From Sinotaia quadrata (Eukaryota; Mollusca; Gastropoda; Architaenioglossa; Viviparidae): DNA of 64,000 nt. Numbering within the stretch: the stretch's first letter is position 1; each line of letters starts with the position of its first letter. Positions 1 to 11,675 of the stretch are shown here, piece by piece. The notes under the pieces were generated by a model. That model worked only from the letters and a program-made list of their open reading frames with translations. It searched no databases and was not told the origin of the DNA. The position numbers and the translations under genes are program-made. Where the stretch lies: contig CM054181.1 of the NCBI GenBank assembly GCA_028829895.1, positions 15,036,001-15,100,000 of the forward strand. The letters run 5' to 3'.

Positions 1-469
1 TACAAATGTTTATTCAGTAAAAGTGTTGCTTATTCTTACGAAAGCTTTAGTGGTGATCTATAAGAATGTACGATTTTTTTTAAAGACTGTTTTATCAAAT
101 GTTTGGATATATGGCGTGTCCCCTTCAAATTACTATAGCAACTTATTCAGATTATTTTCACTGATGCGTGACGTGACCTTGAGATTGCATAATAATATGT
201 CGATTTGTATCGTGTCCTTCAGATTGCTTTAACAATGAGCATGTGAAGTGTCCTTCAAATTCTCTTAACATCTGACGTGTGCTATATCCTTCAGATAATG
301 GATGTGTGACGTGTCCTCAGAGAGATTTCATCAATGTATGTCATACGCCTTTCACATTGTTAACAATGGACATGTTTTTTTTAAGTTTTTAAACTTTGAT
401 ACATGGCGGGCCCATCAGATGATCCGTCTTGGACAAGATTCATTAGATGGTTTACAAGTGCAGTAAGCC
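1..469. other. Non-coding left edge with diffuse repeats
   Basis: No gene is recognisable here. Positions 110-375 hold degraded copies of a motif resembling GTGTCCTTCAGATT followed by a run ending in AACAATG, spaced about 40-60 bp apart, which looks like an old tandem array. The stretch 293-375 has a second copy near 4557-4632. Confidence 0.5.
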
Positions 470-850
470 ACGTTACGAAAATATACTCACGGCTGTCTTA
501 AAAATATATTCACGGCTCGCTAGCATTACAACAATATACTCATGGTTTGCTGACATTACAATATATCGCGGCTGACTCAGTTCACAAAAATATATTGCGG
601 CTCATTGACGTTACAAAAGTACATCGATGCTCACTGTATATTACAAAAATATATAACTGCTCGCTGATGTTACAAAAATATATCAATGCTCACTGATGTT
701 ACAAAATAGATTGATGCTCACTGGCGTTATAAATATATTACAGCTGACTGACGATACAAAAATATACCAATGCTCATTGACGTTACAAAAATGTACCAAT
801 GCTCAGTAAAGTTATAAAAATAGATCACGGTTCACTTGCGTTACGTCAGA
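470..850. repeat. Minisatellite, unit about 26-30 bp, about 13 degenerate copies
   Basis: Repeated motifs GCTCACTGACGTTAC and ACAAAAATATATC alternate across the stretch. Unit length varies and copies are diverged. No coding potential. Confidence 0.8.
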
Positions 851-1185
851 GAGACAGTGGTATGTGATGCGCATGACAGCATGTCCGTTTTCATTACTTA
901 TGATCGATAGGCGCTGCTACTTCATTGGGAATTTTTTTAATTCTTATAGTTTCCATCCCAGAGGACTCGCACATTAATCGTAACTAAAATAAATTAAATG
1001 TGTATTATGCCTTCGACCCCATAGAGAATATGGTTCAACCTGCTTTGGTCGTCAATGGTCGCAGCTGTGATGTCAACTTTCGCTGTCCCGGATAGATAAA
1101 GCCATGCGCAAATGTGTGAAGTCTCAAGCGCGTCCCTGACATGTTGTAGAGTGTGCACGACGATATATTTATCTGTGCCGTCGTC

Positions 1186-1484
1186 ATCACGTTATCAAGT
1201 AAGTATTTCAGTTATTACGTTATCAAGTAAGTATTTCAGTTATTACGTTATCAAGTAAGTATTTTAGTCATCACGTTATCGAGTAAGTATTTCAGTCATC
1301 ACATTATCGAGCATTTCAGTCATCACGTTATCAAGTGTTTCAGTCATCACGTTATCAAGTAAGTATTTCAGTCATCACGTTATCAAGTAAATATTTCAGT
1401 CATCACGTTATCAAGTAAATATTTCAGTCATCACGTTATCAAGTAAATATTTCAGTCATCACGTTATCAAGTAAATATTTCAGT
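1186..1484 (+). repeat. 28-bp minisatellite, about 11 copies, with GTAAGT and TTTCAG in the unit
   Basis: The unit consists of TCATCACGTTATCAA followed by GTAAGTATTTCAG. Two internal copies are shortened and have lost the GTAAGT part; the last copies carry GTAAAT instead. Each full unit therefore holds a donor-like and an acceptor-like motif 13 nt apart. The sequence at about 850-1185 before the array is non-repetitive, with no identifiable gene. Confidence 0.9.
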
Positions 1485-1499
1485 CAGATTTGATGCAGC

Positions 1500-1923
1500 C
1501 TTCTCCGCTTTCAGTTATTCTTGCCCGGTCTTATCAGCTTGTGTCTGACCGACATTTCAAGTTTTGCTGAGATTTTAATTTGGTTGTTTACTGTTTGTAT
1601 ACTAGTGTTCTTTCTACTCGGTGGTGGTGGTGGTGGTGGTGGTGGTGGTGGTGGTGTGTGTGTGTTTTTGCATGTGTGTGTGTGTGTGTGCGTGTGTTTA
1701 TTTAAACTCTGTATTTCCTTCTGGATCACGAAGCAGTCCGCGAATAGAGTTTGAACCCATTCCCAAGCAAAAAGGTTTTGTGTACGACCGCACGTACTCA
1801 AGCATATTTTAAAGATAATTAAGTTAAGCACGCGCAAACAATCATACACACACCACGCACAAATACACTCAGTAGATAGATTTACGTCTTCTTTTTCTCC
1901 CTCCCTCTCTCTCTCTCTCTCTC

Positions 1924-1961
<38 letters not shown>

Positions 1962-2990
1962 AATACTTTAATAATAAACTATAAAGTTGTTGGCGGTCGG
2001 AAACAAAGGGCACCTACTCTCAAGGTAAATATTTAGCAAAGAGACGATAAACGCTTGAAGCTATGACGGTCTCAGCCCTGTGCACTTTGTTCAAGTCTAG
2101 CAAACTCCACTATCTCTGATTATTGCTGCACTTAATATCACTTCAGTGTGACGCATGTGACGGAAACAAACAATACCATAGTTACAACTAGACGCGGCAA
2201 TCAATTAGCCGGATGCCAGATATGTCCAATAAACAGCAGATAAACATCAGCGACGGATGTTAAAGAGTTAAATGATAATAATCAGTCTGCCAGTGAAAAA
2301 TATCCGTGAAGGACTTTAAGGAAAACTTTAGAAAAAAAAATACTGTACATCCAAAGGAGACTTTTCTGAAAAACAACACACATCTGGAATGTAGCGAGTA
2401 AGAGAACTAACCGAAGCAGGACACCAAAAAAAAAAAAACGCTGTAGACTTAAAGAAAAGAGAAAGAATAGCAATGATAGACATATTTGTAAATGTTTTTA
2501 AGTATTAATAGTTTTACATTTCTTAGTAAATTAGAACTGAGTAAAAAAAAAGTGTAGCTGGACTCTCGCTTAGCTAAATGATACGTACAAATTCCAATGC
2601 CCGGTGATCACCAGACTCACCAGACTCACTACTTTCAATCATTTCATAAATTTGTACTAAGAACAAACTTCCATTTAAAATGTAAAAATAAAGAAGAAAA
2701 GAAATGAACATTTTGTTTCGTTAAATTTGAATTTCAGTCATTGTGAAAAATACATGGCATGTAAAATAAAATTAGACATCAAGTTTTGTGGTCCAGTACT
2801 AAATGGGCGAGAAAAGAGTTATTACCACAAAAACGAAGCCATGCAGGAGTTAAATTCTCCTACTTGTAGGTCAAGTTGACTTCAAGTGCGTCTTGTAAGC
2901 TGTGGCCAAATAATTCATGAGATATTTTTTTTAATACATCCTTATTTATCTTCATATTTAGAACTTCGTTTGTGCTTCTTAATGTCCAGT
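1500..2990. other. Non-coding stretch with microsatellites
   Basis: A (GGT)n run at about 1620-1656 passes into a (TG)n run to about 1700, and a (CT)n tract occupies about 1900-1962. Their translations give only poly-Gly, poly-Val or His-Thr low-complexity frames. Nothing else is recognised up to 2990. Confidence 0.7.
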
Positions 2991-3165
2991 AGAGTGAAGG
3001 CATAAATGGCATTTGTTTCTCTCTATGCCTGTCTATAGTGGTAGAATGAAGGCTATAAATGGCATTTGTTTCTCTAAGGTCTCTATGCCTGTCTATAGTG
3101 GTAGAATAAAGGCTATAAATGGCATTTGTTTCTCTCTATGCCTGTCTATAGCAATAGGCAAACAA
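2990..3165 (+). repeat. Minisatellite, unit about 51-60 bp, 3 copies
   Basis: Three copies of a unit containing GCCTGTCTATAGTGGTAGAA and GGCTATAAATGGCATTTG. Near-identical copies suggest a recent expansion. Confidence 0.85.
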
Positions 3166-3224
3166 CAGCAGTACATTGCAAGTACAAGTCGCGAATCATT
3201 TGTTTCCTTATCAGAATAACACTG

Positions 3225-3420
3225 AAGGTCATTAGTCTGAGTTTAAATATCAAAGTCTGAGCTTGAGGACCAAAGTTGGGCGATCAAAATCTGAACTCGA
3301 AGATCAAACTTTGAGTTTGAAGATCAAAGTTGAGCTTGAAGATCAAAATCTGAGTTTCAAAATCTGAGTTTGAAGATCAGAACCTGAGCTAGAAGACCAA
3401 AGTCTGATGATGACCCAAGT
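3225..3420 (+). repeat. Minisatellite, unit about 20 bp, about 8 copies
   Basis: Repeats of TCTGAGTTTGAAGATCAAAG with many substitutions. Confidence 0.8.
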
Positions 3421-3479
3421 TTGAGAACCTTGCCCTCTTTACATCTTGCTAGAACCTTAAGCGTCACGGAAAAAAATAC

Positions 3480-3735
3480 AATACTGCGTTGTAACTAATG
3501 TACAATGTACACTTATTTCAGATAAGACTATCGTACACTTATTTCACGATAAGACTATCGTACTGAATTGTAACTAATGTACAATGTACACTTATTTCAG
3601 ATAAGACTATCGTACTGAATTGTAACTATTGTACAATGTTCACTTCTTTCACGATAAGACTATCGTACTGAATTGTAACTAATGTACAATGTACACTTAT
3701 TTCAGATAAGACTATCGTACTGAATTGTAACAGCT
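3480..3735 (+). repeat. Minisatellite, unit about 50-58 bp, about 4 copies
   Basis: Repeats combining TGTACAATGTACACTTATTT, GATAAGACTATCGTAC and TGAATTGTAACTA. The motif TTGTACAAT/ATTGTACAA is palindromic within the unit. Confidence 0.8.
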
Positions 3736-3739
3736 GAAA

Positions 3740-4440
3740 CGTTGTATTGATTTGGGCGGTAGACTACAATCTTGAGTTGTAATAACTATATTATTTAGAC
3801 TTATGTAAAGGTAACACTAAAATACTGAGCTGTAACTGTAATATATTTATTATGATAAAACTACAATATTGAGGCGTTACAATTATGCTATTAAGACTTA
3901 TTTTGACCATAAGATTACAATATTGAGGCGTTACAATTGTACTATTCAGACTTAATTTGACGGTAAGATTACAATTTTGAGTTGTAACAACTATACTACT
4001 TAGACTTATTATTACTGTAAAAGTACAATATTAACTCGTAACAACAATACTATTGCAATTTATTTTGACTACAGTAAGACCACAATATTGAGTTGAAACA
4101 ACTATACTACTTAGACTTATTTTGACTGTAAGACAACAGCATTGAGTTGTAATAATTGTACTATAAATTAGACATATTTTGATTGTAAGACTATAGTAGT
4201 TAGTTGTAACAATTCTACTATTTAGATTTATTTTGACGGTAAGACTACAACACTGACTTGAAATAATTGTACTATTTAGATTTATTTGGACGGTAAGACT
4301 ACAACACTGACTTGAAATAATTGTACTATTTAGATTTATTTGGACGGTAAGACTACAACACTAACACTGACTTGAAATAATTGTACTATTTAGATTTATT
4401 TTGATGGTACGACGACAGCACTGAGTTGTAACAGCTGTTT
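3740..4440 (+). repeat. Minisatellite, unit about 52-58 bp, about 12 diverged copies
   Basis: Repeats of GTAAGACTACAATATTGAG, TTGTAACAA and ACTATTTAGACTTATTTTGA. Copies at 4250-4400 are almost identical to one another while those on the left are diverged, so the right part expanded most recently. The shared GATAAGACTA and TTGTAAC blocks suggest kinship with the array at 3480-3735. Confidence 0.8.
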
Positions 4441-4556
4441 GCTAATTGATTTCTGCCTGTGTCCACGAGTTGGTAGTGCGTGACTGGACTGAACAGTAGT
4501 GTCATTCCTGTTGTGTAGACAGCAATAACAATATTGGATTATACTACTTTATTCAA

Positions 4557-4632
4557 ATAACGGATGTGCGGCGTGTCTCTCGGATATTTTATCAGTGTAT
4601 TTCATACGTCCTTCACATTGTGTTACAGTAAA
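4557..4632 (+). repeat. Dispersed repeat, second copy of 293-375
   Basis: The order GGATGTG, CGTGTC, ATTT.ATCA.TGTAT.TCATACG and CCTTTCACATTGT-like blocks is shared with 293-375, in the same orientation about 4.3 kb away. Confidence 0.6.
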
Positions 4633-4985
4633 CTACCAGTGGTAAAACTCAGTATAAGTAAGTGTAATAACTACGAGTAGTAAAAATAAAACATCATTAT
4701 AGTAAGTATAAATAATATCTACCAGTCACTATAGTAAGTTTATAACTATCAATGATGACGTATCAATATAGTAAGTATAATTTATAACAACCGATGATGA
4801 CGTATGAATATAGTAAGTATAATTTATAACAACCGATGATGACGTATCAATATAGTAAGTATAATTTATAACAACCGATGATGACGTATCAATATAGTAA
4901 GTATAATTTATAACTACCAATGATGACGTATCACTATAGTAAGTATAATTAATAGCTACCAGTGATGAAGTTATCACTACAGTAA
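4633..4985 (+). repeat. 42-43-bp minisatellite, about 6 good copies
   Basis: Unit contains GTAAGTATAATTTATAAC followed by GATGATGACGTATCAATATA. A near-multiple of three keeps one minus-strand frame open, reading repeats of VINYTYYIDTSS; this is an array artefact rather than a gene. Confidence 0.85.
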
Positions 4986-6140
4986 ATGTCACAAAGGAGC
5001 TAAGTGTAGAGACACAAGGGGTGGTGAAGTCGGGTTTGGCTTGTTCAGGTGTATCTCCAAGAAACTCATGTGACATGTGCCAGTAATACGTTGTGTCAAG
5101 ATGTTACATAGACACACAATGACAGACAACCATTGATGTTAGGTGGGGCCCAATTTTATTCTGCCATGTAAAGGAACATTTTATTGGCTGTGCATGCGGG
5201 TGAGCAAGTATCATAAAAGTGAATAAACGGACGAACAGACGAACGGAACAAAACAATACAAATACAAATTCTTTCACCCCTCTAAAAAAAAAACTGTGAA
5301 TAACAAGTTTTGTTGAAATGATGAATTAGGTCATTTATTACCCAATTCGGGGCACTACTCTTTCACACAGTGATTAGTCAAACATACAACTTTCCAATGT
5401 CATATACTCTGTGGGAAATAAAGAGGGGGGTGAAAATGATGATATTCGAAATGTAAAATAAAAATTAATCATACAATTCTTATGCAGTAAATGGCACCAC
5501 TTTCAACTATGATAATTCATGTACAACATAGGCGTATATCTACACATTTTCTGAGAGTTCATATTACATAAAGTAGCAATAATAATGAATTCAACAAGAA
5601 TAGATTTAATGTTCTTATTCTTAACAGTTCAAGATGCGCTTTTGCCTTCTAATTTTAACTACTACTGTCAATGTTCGAAGATCAGTGACGTAATCTCATG
5701 CATCACTCATAAGGGATGCTTCTAAGAGAAGATGGCCATCATAGGTCCGCTCATTAGAATGCAGTTTGTGCAGATCGTGAAATAAAATATAATTTTGGCT
5801 CCATGCCATTCCCCATGACAGTAAGTAACTACCAATAAAAGAGTATCGCTTTAAGTAAATGTAATAACTACCAGTGGTAAAGATAAAATATCATTATAGT
5901 AAGTATAAATAATATCTACAAGTGATTAGACTTATGTAAGTATAGTAAGTATAAATATCAACTATTAATGATGAAGTATCTCTATAGTAAGTGTAATACT
6001 ACCAGTAAAAGATAAAGTATCACTCTAGAGTGTATAATTAATTACCATATGTGATAAAGTATCACTATTGTAAGTGTAAAAACTAACAGTGGTAAAGATA
6101 AAGTATTATAATAATAAGTGTAATAATATTCAGTGCTAAA
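4986..6140. other. Non-coding, with a decayed relative of the 42-bp array
   Basis: 5000-5815 is AT-rich with no recognisable gene. From about 5820 to 6140 loose copies of a CAGT-GGTAAA-GATAAAGTATCA-TATAGTAAGTGTAA unit recur, related in wording to the array at 4633-4985. Confidence 0.6.
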
Positions 6141-6164
6141 AGATAAACATAAGGCTATATTTAC

Positions 6165-7415
6165 TGACAGCAAGAAACAAAGAACAAATCTTTCACTGGC
6201 ATGGACTACTACCAAAAGACCTATGACTCAGCTCCATATTCATGGATTCTTGAAACAATAAAAATGTATGAAATAGCACCATCAGTACAAAACCTAATTC
6301 AAAAATCAATGAAAACCGGAGAACCACCCTCCGGTGCAACTACATAGAAATTGTAGGCATACCAATAATATGTGGAATCTTTCAAGCTGATTCCTTATCA
6401 CCATTGCTTTTGTGCATTGCCCTAAATTCTCAATCTAGTCATCCAGAAAATAGGATTAAGATACAAAATGAAAGCTGGACAGGTTATTAGCCATTTATTG
6501 TACATGGACGATCTCAAGATATACAGTAAAAATGAACGTGACATCACATCACATCGCTGATCAATACTGTCAAGATCTGCAGTGAGGCATTAACATGAAA
6601 TTTGGCCTTGAGAAATGTGGTTCGTCCAGAAAGGCAACCTCAAAACAACAGAAGGCCTACAAGTTCAATATCAGAAATAAACGATGATTCAATGGAAAGG
6701 GGATATAAATACCTGGGGATACTACAACATCATGAAAATATTAAGAGTGAAGTAAAAGGAGAGAGTATGAAAAATGGGTTAGAAAAGTCCTGAAATCCAA
6801 GCAAAATGGGGCTAACCAAATGCAAGCCCTTAATGCATACGCAGTACCAATTGCCAATTGGTCCTTTGTTCCACCGCTACACTGGAGGTATCTCAGATTA
6901 GACAAAAATGAAATAAATGAACTGGACAGGAAAGCAAAAAAGCACTCACATTACATAAAGCTTTATACCCAAAAGGAGACGTATCTTGAGAAATGGGAGG
7001 CAAAGATCTGAAGAAAATCAAAGATGTCATTGAAGGAGAAGTTATAGGCCTTGAGGACTACGGCTAGAATAACAAGAAAGATGAGTCAATGACAGAAACA
7101 GTGAAAATGAGTGGATTATACCAAACCACCACATACAAAGAAACATGGAAGGAAAGAACCAAACAGTCATTAGCATATACTTGGAGCTAAAGACCTCTCC
7201 ATGGCCAGTATGTGCAACAAGCTGACCAATCATCAAAAAAAACAATCAACATACAAATGATTGAAAGCGACAGGCTTGAAAGTAGAAACAGAAGCACTCA
7301 TAAGAGCTGCTCAAAATCAGGATTACGAAATCACACACAACACGAAATCATGAAAATCTCAAATTATTCCAAATGTAGAATCTGCAAATCCGTGGATGAA
7401 GAAAACAGAACATAT
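6165..7415 (+). pseudogene. R2/CRE-like non-LTR retrotransposon fragment (reverse transcriptase to C-terminus)
   Basis: Pieces of a LINE reverse transcriptase can be read in shifting plus-strand frames. At about 6205-6330 there is a finger/palm block with DYYQKTYDSAPYSWILETIK. At 6490-6535 the palm active site reads LLYMDDLKIYSKNE, so the YxDD aspartates are intact. From about 6690 the C-terminal part has YKYLGILQHHENI, and the 7190-7415 part reaches toward the zinc-knuckle region. Stops and frameshifts throughout make it dead, and it is cut off at both ends. Its wording matches the copy at 58836-60092, for example YLGILQHxEN and the ISNxSKCR block. Assignment to the R2/CRE-like side of LINEs is from memory of the WLKEAGLKxETE-type C-terminus and is less certain than LINE identity. 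Confidence 0.8.
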
Positions 7416-8405
7416 AGACTTTTTTCCTTAAAAACCTCGTTTCTCCGTATTTTTTATTTACTAGAGTAGTTATATCTCCAATGAGATATAATACCTAACG
7501 TGATAAAGAGTTTAATGTTTTGAAAATATTTTTATATTTATAATTAAAATTTAAATAGTATTTTAAAACAAAATATTTCATGTTTTAATACAGTATTCAT
7601 TTTTGCTTCACATTACTATTTCTTTGTTACTGTTAATGTTGTTATTTTTGTGATTAGTGTATAATATTTATTTTAAATATTTGATAATAGTAAAAATAGA
7701 TAGTTGACTATCCTATAGTATTCACTCATACATGTTATACATAAAGAGAGATATCAACAACTGAAAAATATAGAGAGCAATAGCAACAATCTTAAGACCA
7801 CCTGCAGGGAGAGCAGTGCATTGTGAAAGGATACTTTAAATATTAATATTTCGACCGTATCTGACATCTGTTTACACAAATGACTTTCACTAATTCATGG
7901 TGGCGTTATTGTGGAAAAAAGATAATCTAAACGAGGCTCTAAACTGCATCAACAAGATGGCTGCCTTAGAAACCTTATGGACGTTAATGAAGTAAACACT
8001 GCTGTTACCCACTTGAAGGGGACACACGCCATGCATCGAAGCTAAGCCTGGACGAACGCCAGATGCGACAACAGCGAGAGCCAGATGCGACAACAGCGAG
8101 AGCCAGATGCGGACAGCAGTTCATATCTAGCATTTTATTCCTGTGTCTTGGCAGGGTATATTCAATGTCTTGTCGATTTATTCACGGAGGAAAAAAAATG
8201 TTATTTTCTAAAAGAATAACCAGTGACAGAGTCCTATTTGCAGTTTGGGTGTGGTGGGTGTGGTGGTGGTAATTAACCCACCGAATCAGTGCATCGAGTC
8301 TCCAACTAAGTGGAACAGAAATCGGATGTCTTGAGACTCGGCACTTCTTGTAAGGAAAGGTAACTTTTTTAAAATGTCGAATCAATTGTTGCAAAATATG
8401 TAAAA
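7416..8405. other. AT-rich non-coding stretch
   Basis: 7480-7720 is extremely AT-rich. At 8060-8107 a 21-22-bp motif, AGATGCGACAACAGCGAGAG, is present in two to three tandem copies. No gene seen. Confidence 0.6.
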
Positions 8406-8775
8406 GAATCACGCGCGTTTAGTATGACTGGGCGATAAGATCTAGTAAAAATAGAACAAATAGTTATGTCCACACTTTACTTTAGCATGACTGTGCGATA
8501 AGATCTAGTAAAAGACAACAAATGTTTATCAATAGTTATATGTATGTCCACACTTTAGTATGACTGGGCGATAAGATCCAGTAAAATAGAACAAATGTTT
8601 ATCTACAGTTATGTCCACTCTTTACTTTAGTATGTCTGGATGATACGATCCAGTAAAATAGAACAAATGTTTATCAACAGTTATGTCCACACTTTGCTTT
8701 AGTATGACTGGGTGATAAGATCAAGTAAAAGACAACAAATATCTATCAATAGTTGTGTCCACACTTTACAGCGGT
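8406..8775 (+). repeat. Minisatellite, unit about 72 bp, about 5 copies
   Basis: Repeats of TTTAGTATGACTGGGCGATA, AGATCTAGTAAAA, GAACAAATGTTTATCAA and AGTTATGTCCACACTTTA. Copies differ by substitutions and short indels. Confidence 0.85.
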
Positions 8776-9236
8776 CACCTCTTCAGAAGCTAAAGCTGTG
8801 TAAGGTTTTGAGGCGATGATGTGACGTCGCGAGATCTCAATGCTTGTGCTATGTCGTTTGGTCGACAATTTCTGTCATCACTTTTCCATAAAATGAAGTA
8901 ACGAAACTGAAAAGAACTTTTGCATACAGATAAGGATCATTATAATGTACTAATATCAGCAAGCAATCATGTCAATCACACTACGACCATAGTGACTGGT
9001 GAACACACTAAATGAAATAATAATAATAACGACGATGGTGACGATGATGATGGTGATGATGGTGGTGATGATGATAATACCTTAGTTTATAAAAGTGGTA
9101 AGCGCTTTACGATATTTACACTAGGAGATTAACATTACTATTTTTTTACATTTCTACCTGAGTTGTTTCAGTCTTGGGCTGATGGCAGAAATCGTGAAAA
9201 TTTACATTTCTCTAACTGTATCAATTTTGTTCATGT
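8776..9236. other. Non-coding; (GATGRT)n tract
   Basis: A GATGATGGT-type microsatellite occupies about 9026-9080. No gene seen in the remainder. Confidence 0.6.
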
Positions 9237-9345
9237 CTGTTGTATGACGAACGGCTCATATTTATTCATTGTTGTCCTGTTGTATGACGGACGGCTCATG
9301 TTTATTCATTGTTGTCCTGTTGTATGACGGACGGCTCATTGTTCA
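9237..9345 (+). repeat. 40-bp minisatellite, 3 copies
   Basis: Repeats of TGTTGTATGACGGACGGCTC and ATTCATTGTTGTCC. Confidence 0.85.
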
Positions 9346-9524
9346 TTGTTGTCCAGTTGGCTTCCATTTCTCGACCGGATCACACCACATGCAAGTACTA
9401 AATAAAATGTTTATTGTTGCAATGATAACTAAATTATTGTATTATTTTTAGTGTAATATTTTTAGAAAACGTGTGAGGTACAAGGACTGAAATATACTTC
9501 TAAACAACACAAATAATAACAGGG

Positions 9525-9975
9525 TTAATGAACTTATTAGACAATACCCTTAAGCTCTCAAAACAACATGATAAACACCACACAACAACAGAAACACACC
9601 ATTAACCTCTCAATACAAAATTATAAACAGATTTAAGCACTCCCAACAACGAATAAACACCCTTAGGCTGATAAATACCCTTAAGTTCTCAAAACAAAAT
9701 TATAAACACCCTTAAGTTCTCAAAATCAAACTGATAAATACCTCAAGCTCTCAAAACAAACTAAAAACCACACTTATGCTCCCAAAACAACATAATAAAC
9801 ACCCTTAAATTCTCAAACAAGCTGATAAACAACCTTAAGCTCTCACAAGAAAAACGGATAAACACTCTTTACTCCTCAAAACAAAGTGATAAGCACCCTT
9901 AAGCTCTCAAAACAACATGATAAACACCCATAAATTATCAAAGCAAACTGATAGACATTCTTAAGCCCTCAAAAC
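9525..9975 (+). repeat. 31-bp minisatellite, about 14 copies
   Basis: Repeats built from ACACCCTTAAGCTCTCAAAA and CAACATGATAA. Many copies carry substitutions and one-base indels. Confidence 0.85.
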
Positions 9976-10733
9976 CAATTGCTCATTGACTATAACGTTT
10001 CACATCCTACAGCGACATGGCGCAAACGTAATTATAATGTGACGGTCATAACTTCTGTCCAAGAAGTACAGAACCCACTCTCCCTGTCTGTAAGTCAGCA
10101 ATTTAACGTTGTCAATTATGGGTAGGATTTTGAAGGGACATGACTCCCCTCACTGAATCCTGGGGAGACGACCACCTAAAGTGGGCCGTTTAATAACGAA
10201 GCTGATATCTACAAGTCAGAGCTGCTAGGAAGCAGGTCACTTAACTCCGCCCATTTATTATGTTGTAGACCCAAATAGATTCTATGTGACGAATCAAGGC
10301 GAGAGATTCACCAGTTTGGGCAGTATGCTTCTTATATATATGTGATGGCTATTACAGATTATCAATACATACACCCTCCCCAAACAAAAATTGTCTATTG
10401 GAAACCACTAGAACATAATTATCTGTAAGACATTGTTCGTTCACAGATAAACGCCAGCCGCACCATTTAGCAGTCTGTATCATCTGGCCACAACCAATTA
10501 AGATGGCAGAGCTATAGGTCCACTGAGTTGACTTGAGACGAATCGCGTTGAGCGAAATCTTTGGCTCTGGAATCTGATCACGTCATGTTTTTGACTGGTA
10601 AAGTCGTGAATGTCGACGTCATAAAGTCAGGATGTATAACGTCAACTGGAAGATTTAAGACGCTCTGAGAGTTCTATCCTTGATGAAGAAAAGAGTGCGG
10701 CTTGAGAATACCCGTACAAACCATGTGTTTCGG
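9976..10733. other. Unique, less AT-rich stretch ending in a possible first exon
   Basis: This is one of the few non-repetitive segments in the left third. It ends with ACC-ATG at 10723 in good initiation context, opening a short frame (MCFGAKC) that runs into CAG/GTACGT at 10745/10746. That would make a minimal first coding exon, but no further exon could be linked to it, so it remains a candidate only. Confidence 0.3.
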
Positions 10734-10856
10734 TGCTAAATGCAGGTACGTATTGCTTTTTGCTGTTTGCGTCTCAGTGCTAAAGGCAGCGAATTGCAGG
10801 TACATACTGCTTTTTGCTGTTTGCGTCTCAGTGCTATAGACAGCGAATTGCAGGTA
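10734..10856 (+). repeat. 54-bp minisatellite whose unit mimics an intron plus a micro-exon
   Basis: Two full units and partial edges. Each unit is a 32-nt block beginning GTACGTATTGC or GTACATACTGC and ending TTTGCGTCTCAG, followed by a 22-nt block TGCTAAAGGCAGCG...TTGCAG. The blocks are 10746-10777 and 10778-10799, then 10800-10831 and 10832-10853. Every join has donor-like CAG/GTAC or acceptor-like CTCAG. At 32 nt the intron-like block is shorter than usual animal introns. Confidence 0.8.
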
Positions 10857-10890
10857 TAGTTTAGTACGTATTGCTACTGGCTTTTGTTGT

Positions 10891-10897
10891 TACATTT

Positions 10898-10933
<36 letters not shown>

Positions 10934-10934
10934 G
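10891..10934 (+). repeat. (TTTC)n microsatellite
   Basis: About eleven tandem TTTC units. Confidence 0.95.
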
Positions 10935-11040
10935 TCCTGTTGCATAAACGATGTGTATTAAAAGTTAATATTTAACTATAATAGCAATGGCATAGATCAG
11001 TGGTTCACAAGTAATGCTCCATGAGTGGTCTACGATGGTG

Positions 11041-11115
11041 TATTTGGTGGCCCTTGGTGACGTTTTCGGTGCTTTGTGGTGACGTTTTCAGTGCTTTGTG
11101 GTGACGTTTTCAGTG
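11041..11115 (+). repeat. Short tandem repeat, unit about 27 bp, 3 copies
   Basis: Copies of GGTGACGTTTTCGGTGCTTT with small changes. Just upstream, near 10998, CAGTGGTTCACAAGTAATGC resembles a hAT-type terminus; no partner end was found. Confidence 0.7.
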
Positions 11116-11238
11116 GTCCATACGAATATTGTCTATTGCTGACAAATTGTTTAGTGTTAGGAGTCTGATAAAGCTTAACATTTATTGGAATTTACGTGTG
11201 TATGTGCCTCGTTTGGAAATAAGGAATTCTACAAACGT

Positions 11239-11492
11239 GAATGACTGATGCAGTTTTGACTGTCAACAGTAATGGTACAGATGTTAATGACTTGCAGTTT
11301 TGACTGTCAACAGTAATGGTACAGATGTTAATGACTTGCAGTTTTGACTGTCAACAGTAATGGTACAGATGTTAATGACTTGCAGTTTTGACTGTCAACA
11401 GTAATGGTATAGATGTTAATGACTTGCTGCTTTAAGTGACAATAGCGATGGTATAGATGTTAATGACTTTGCAGTTTTGACTGTCAACAGTA
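11239..11492 (+). repeat. 45-bp minisatellite, about 6 copies
   Basis: Repeats of GTTTTGACTGTCAACAGTAA and TGGTACAGATGTTAATGACT. The fifth copy is diverged. About 11493-11675 holds nothing recognisable. Confidence 0.9.
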
Positions 11493-11675
11493 GTCTTCGT
11501 ATTTGCTGTAATACTTGATGGTACAGATAACGAGAGACTAAGTACGGTAATTAATGTGAGGGTGCACTGTGATGAGAGAATTTAGATAGATATTTGAAAA
11601 TCTAGTTTAGATGTTGGAATGTTTTTGTATGTCAAGATTTGTTGATCTAATGTGTTAAGCTAACTATTTTTAGTG

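Noticed and set aside
1511..1849. Open frames with poly-Gly, poly-Val, poly-Pro and His-Thr runs
   Set aside because: They are translations of (GGT)n and (TG)n microsatellites on both strands; no domain or splice support.
4729..5076. Minus-strand frame with repeated VINYTYYIDTSS
   Set aside because: The 42-bp array unit is a multiple of three, so an open frame follows automatically.
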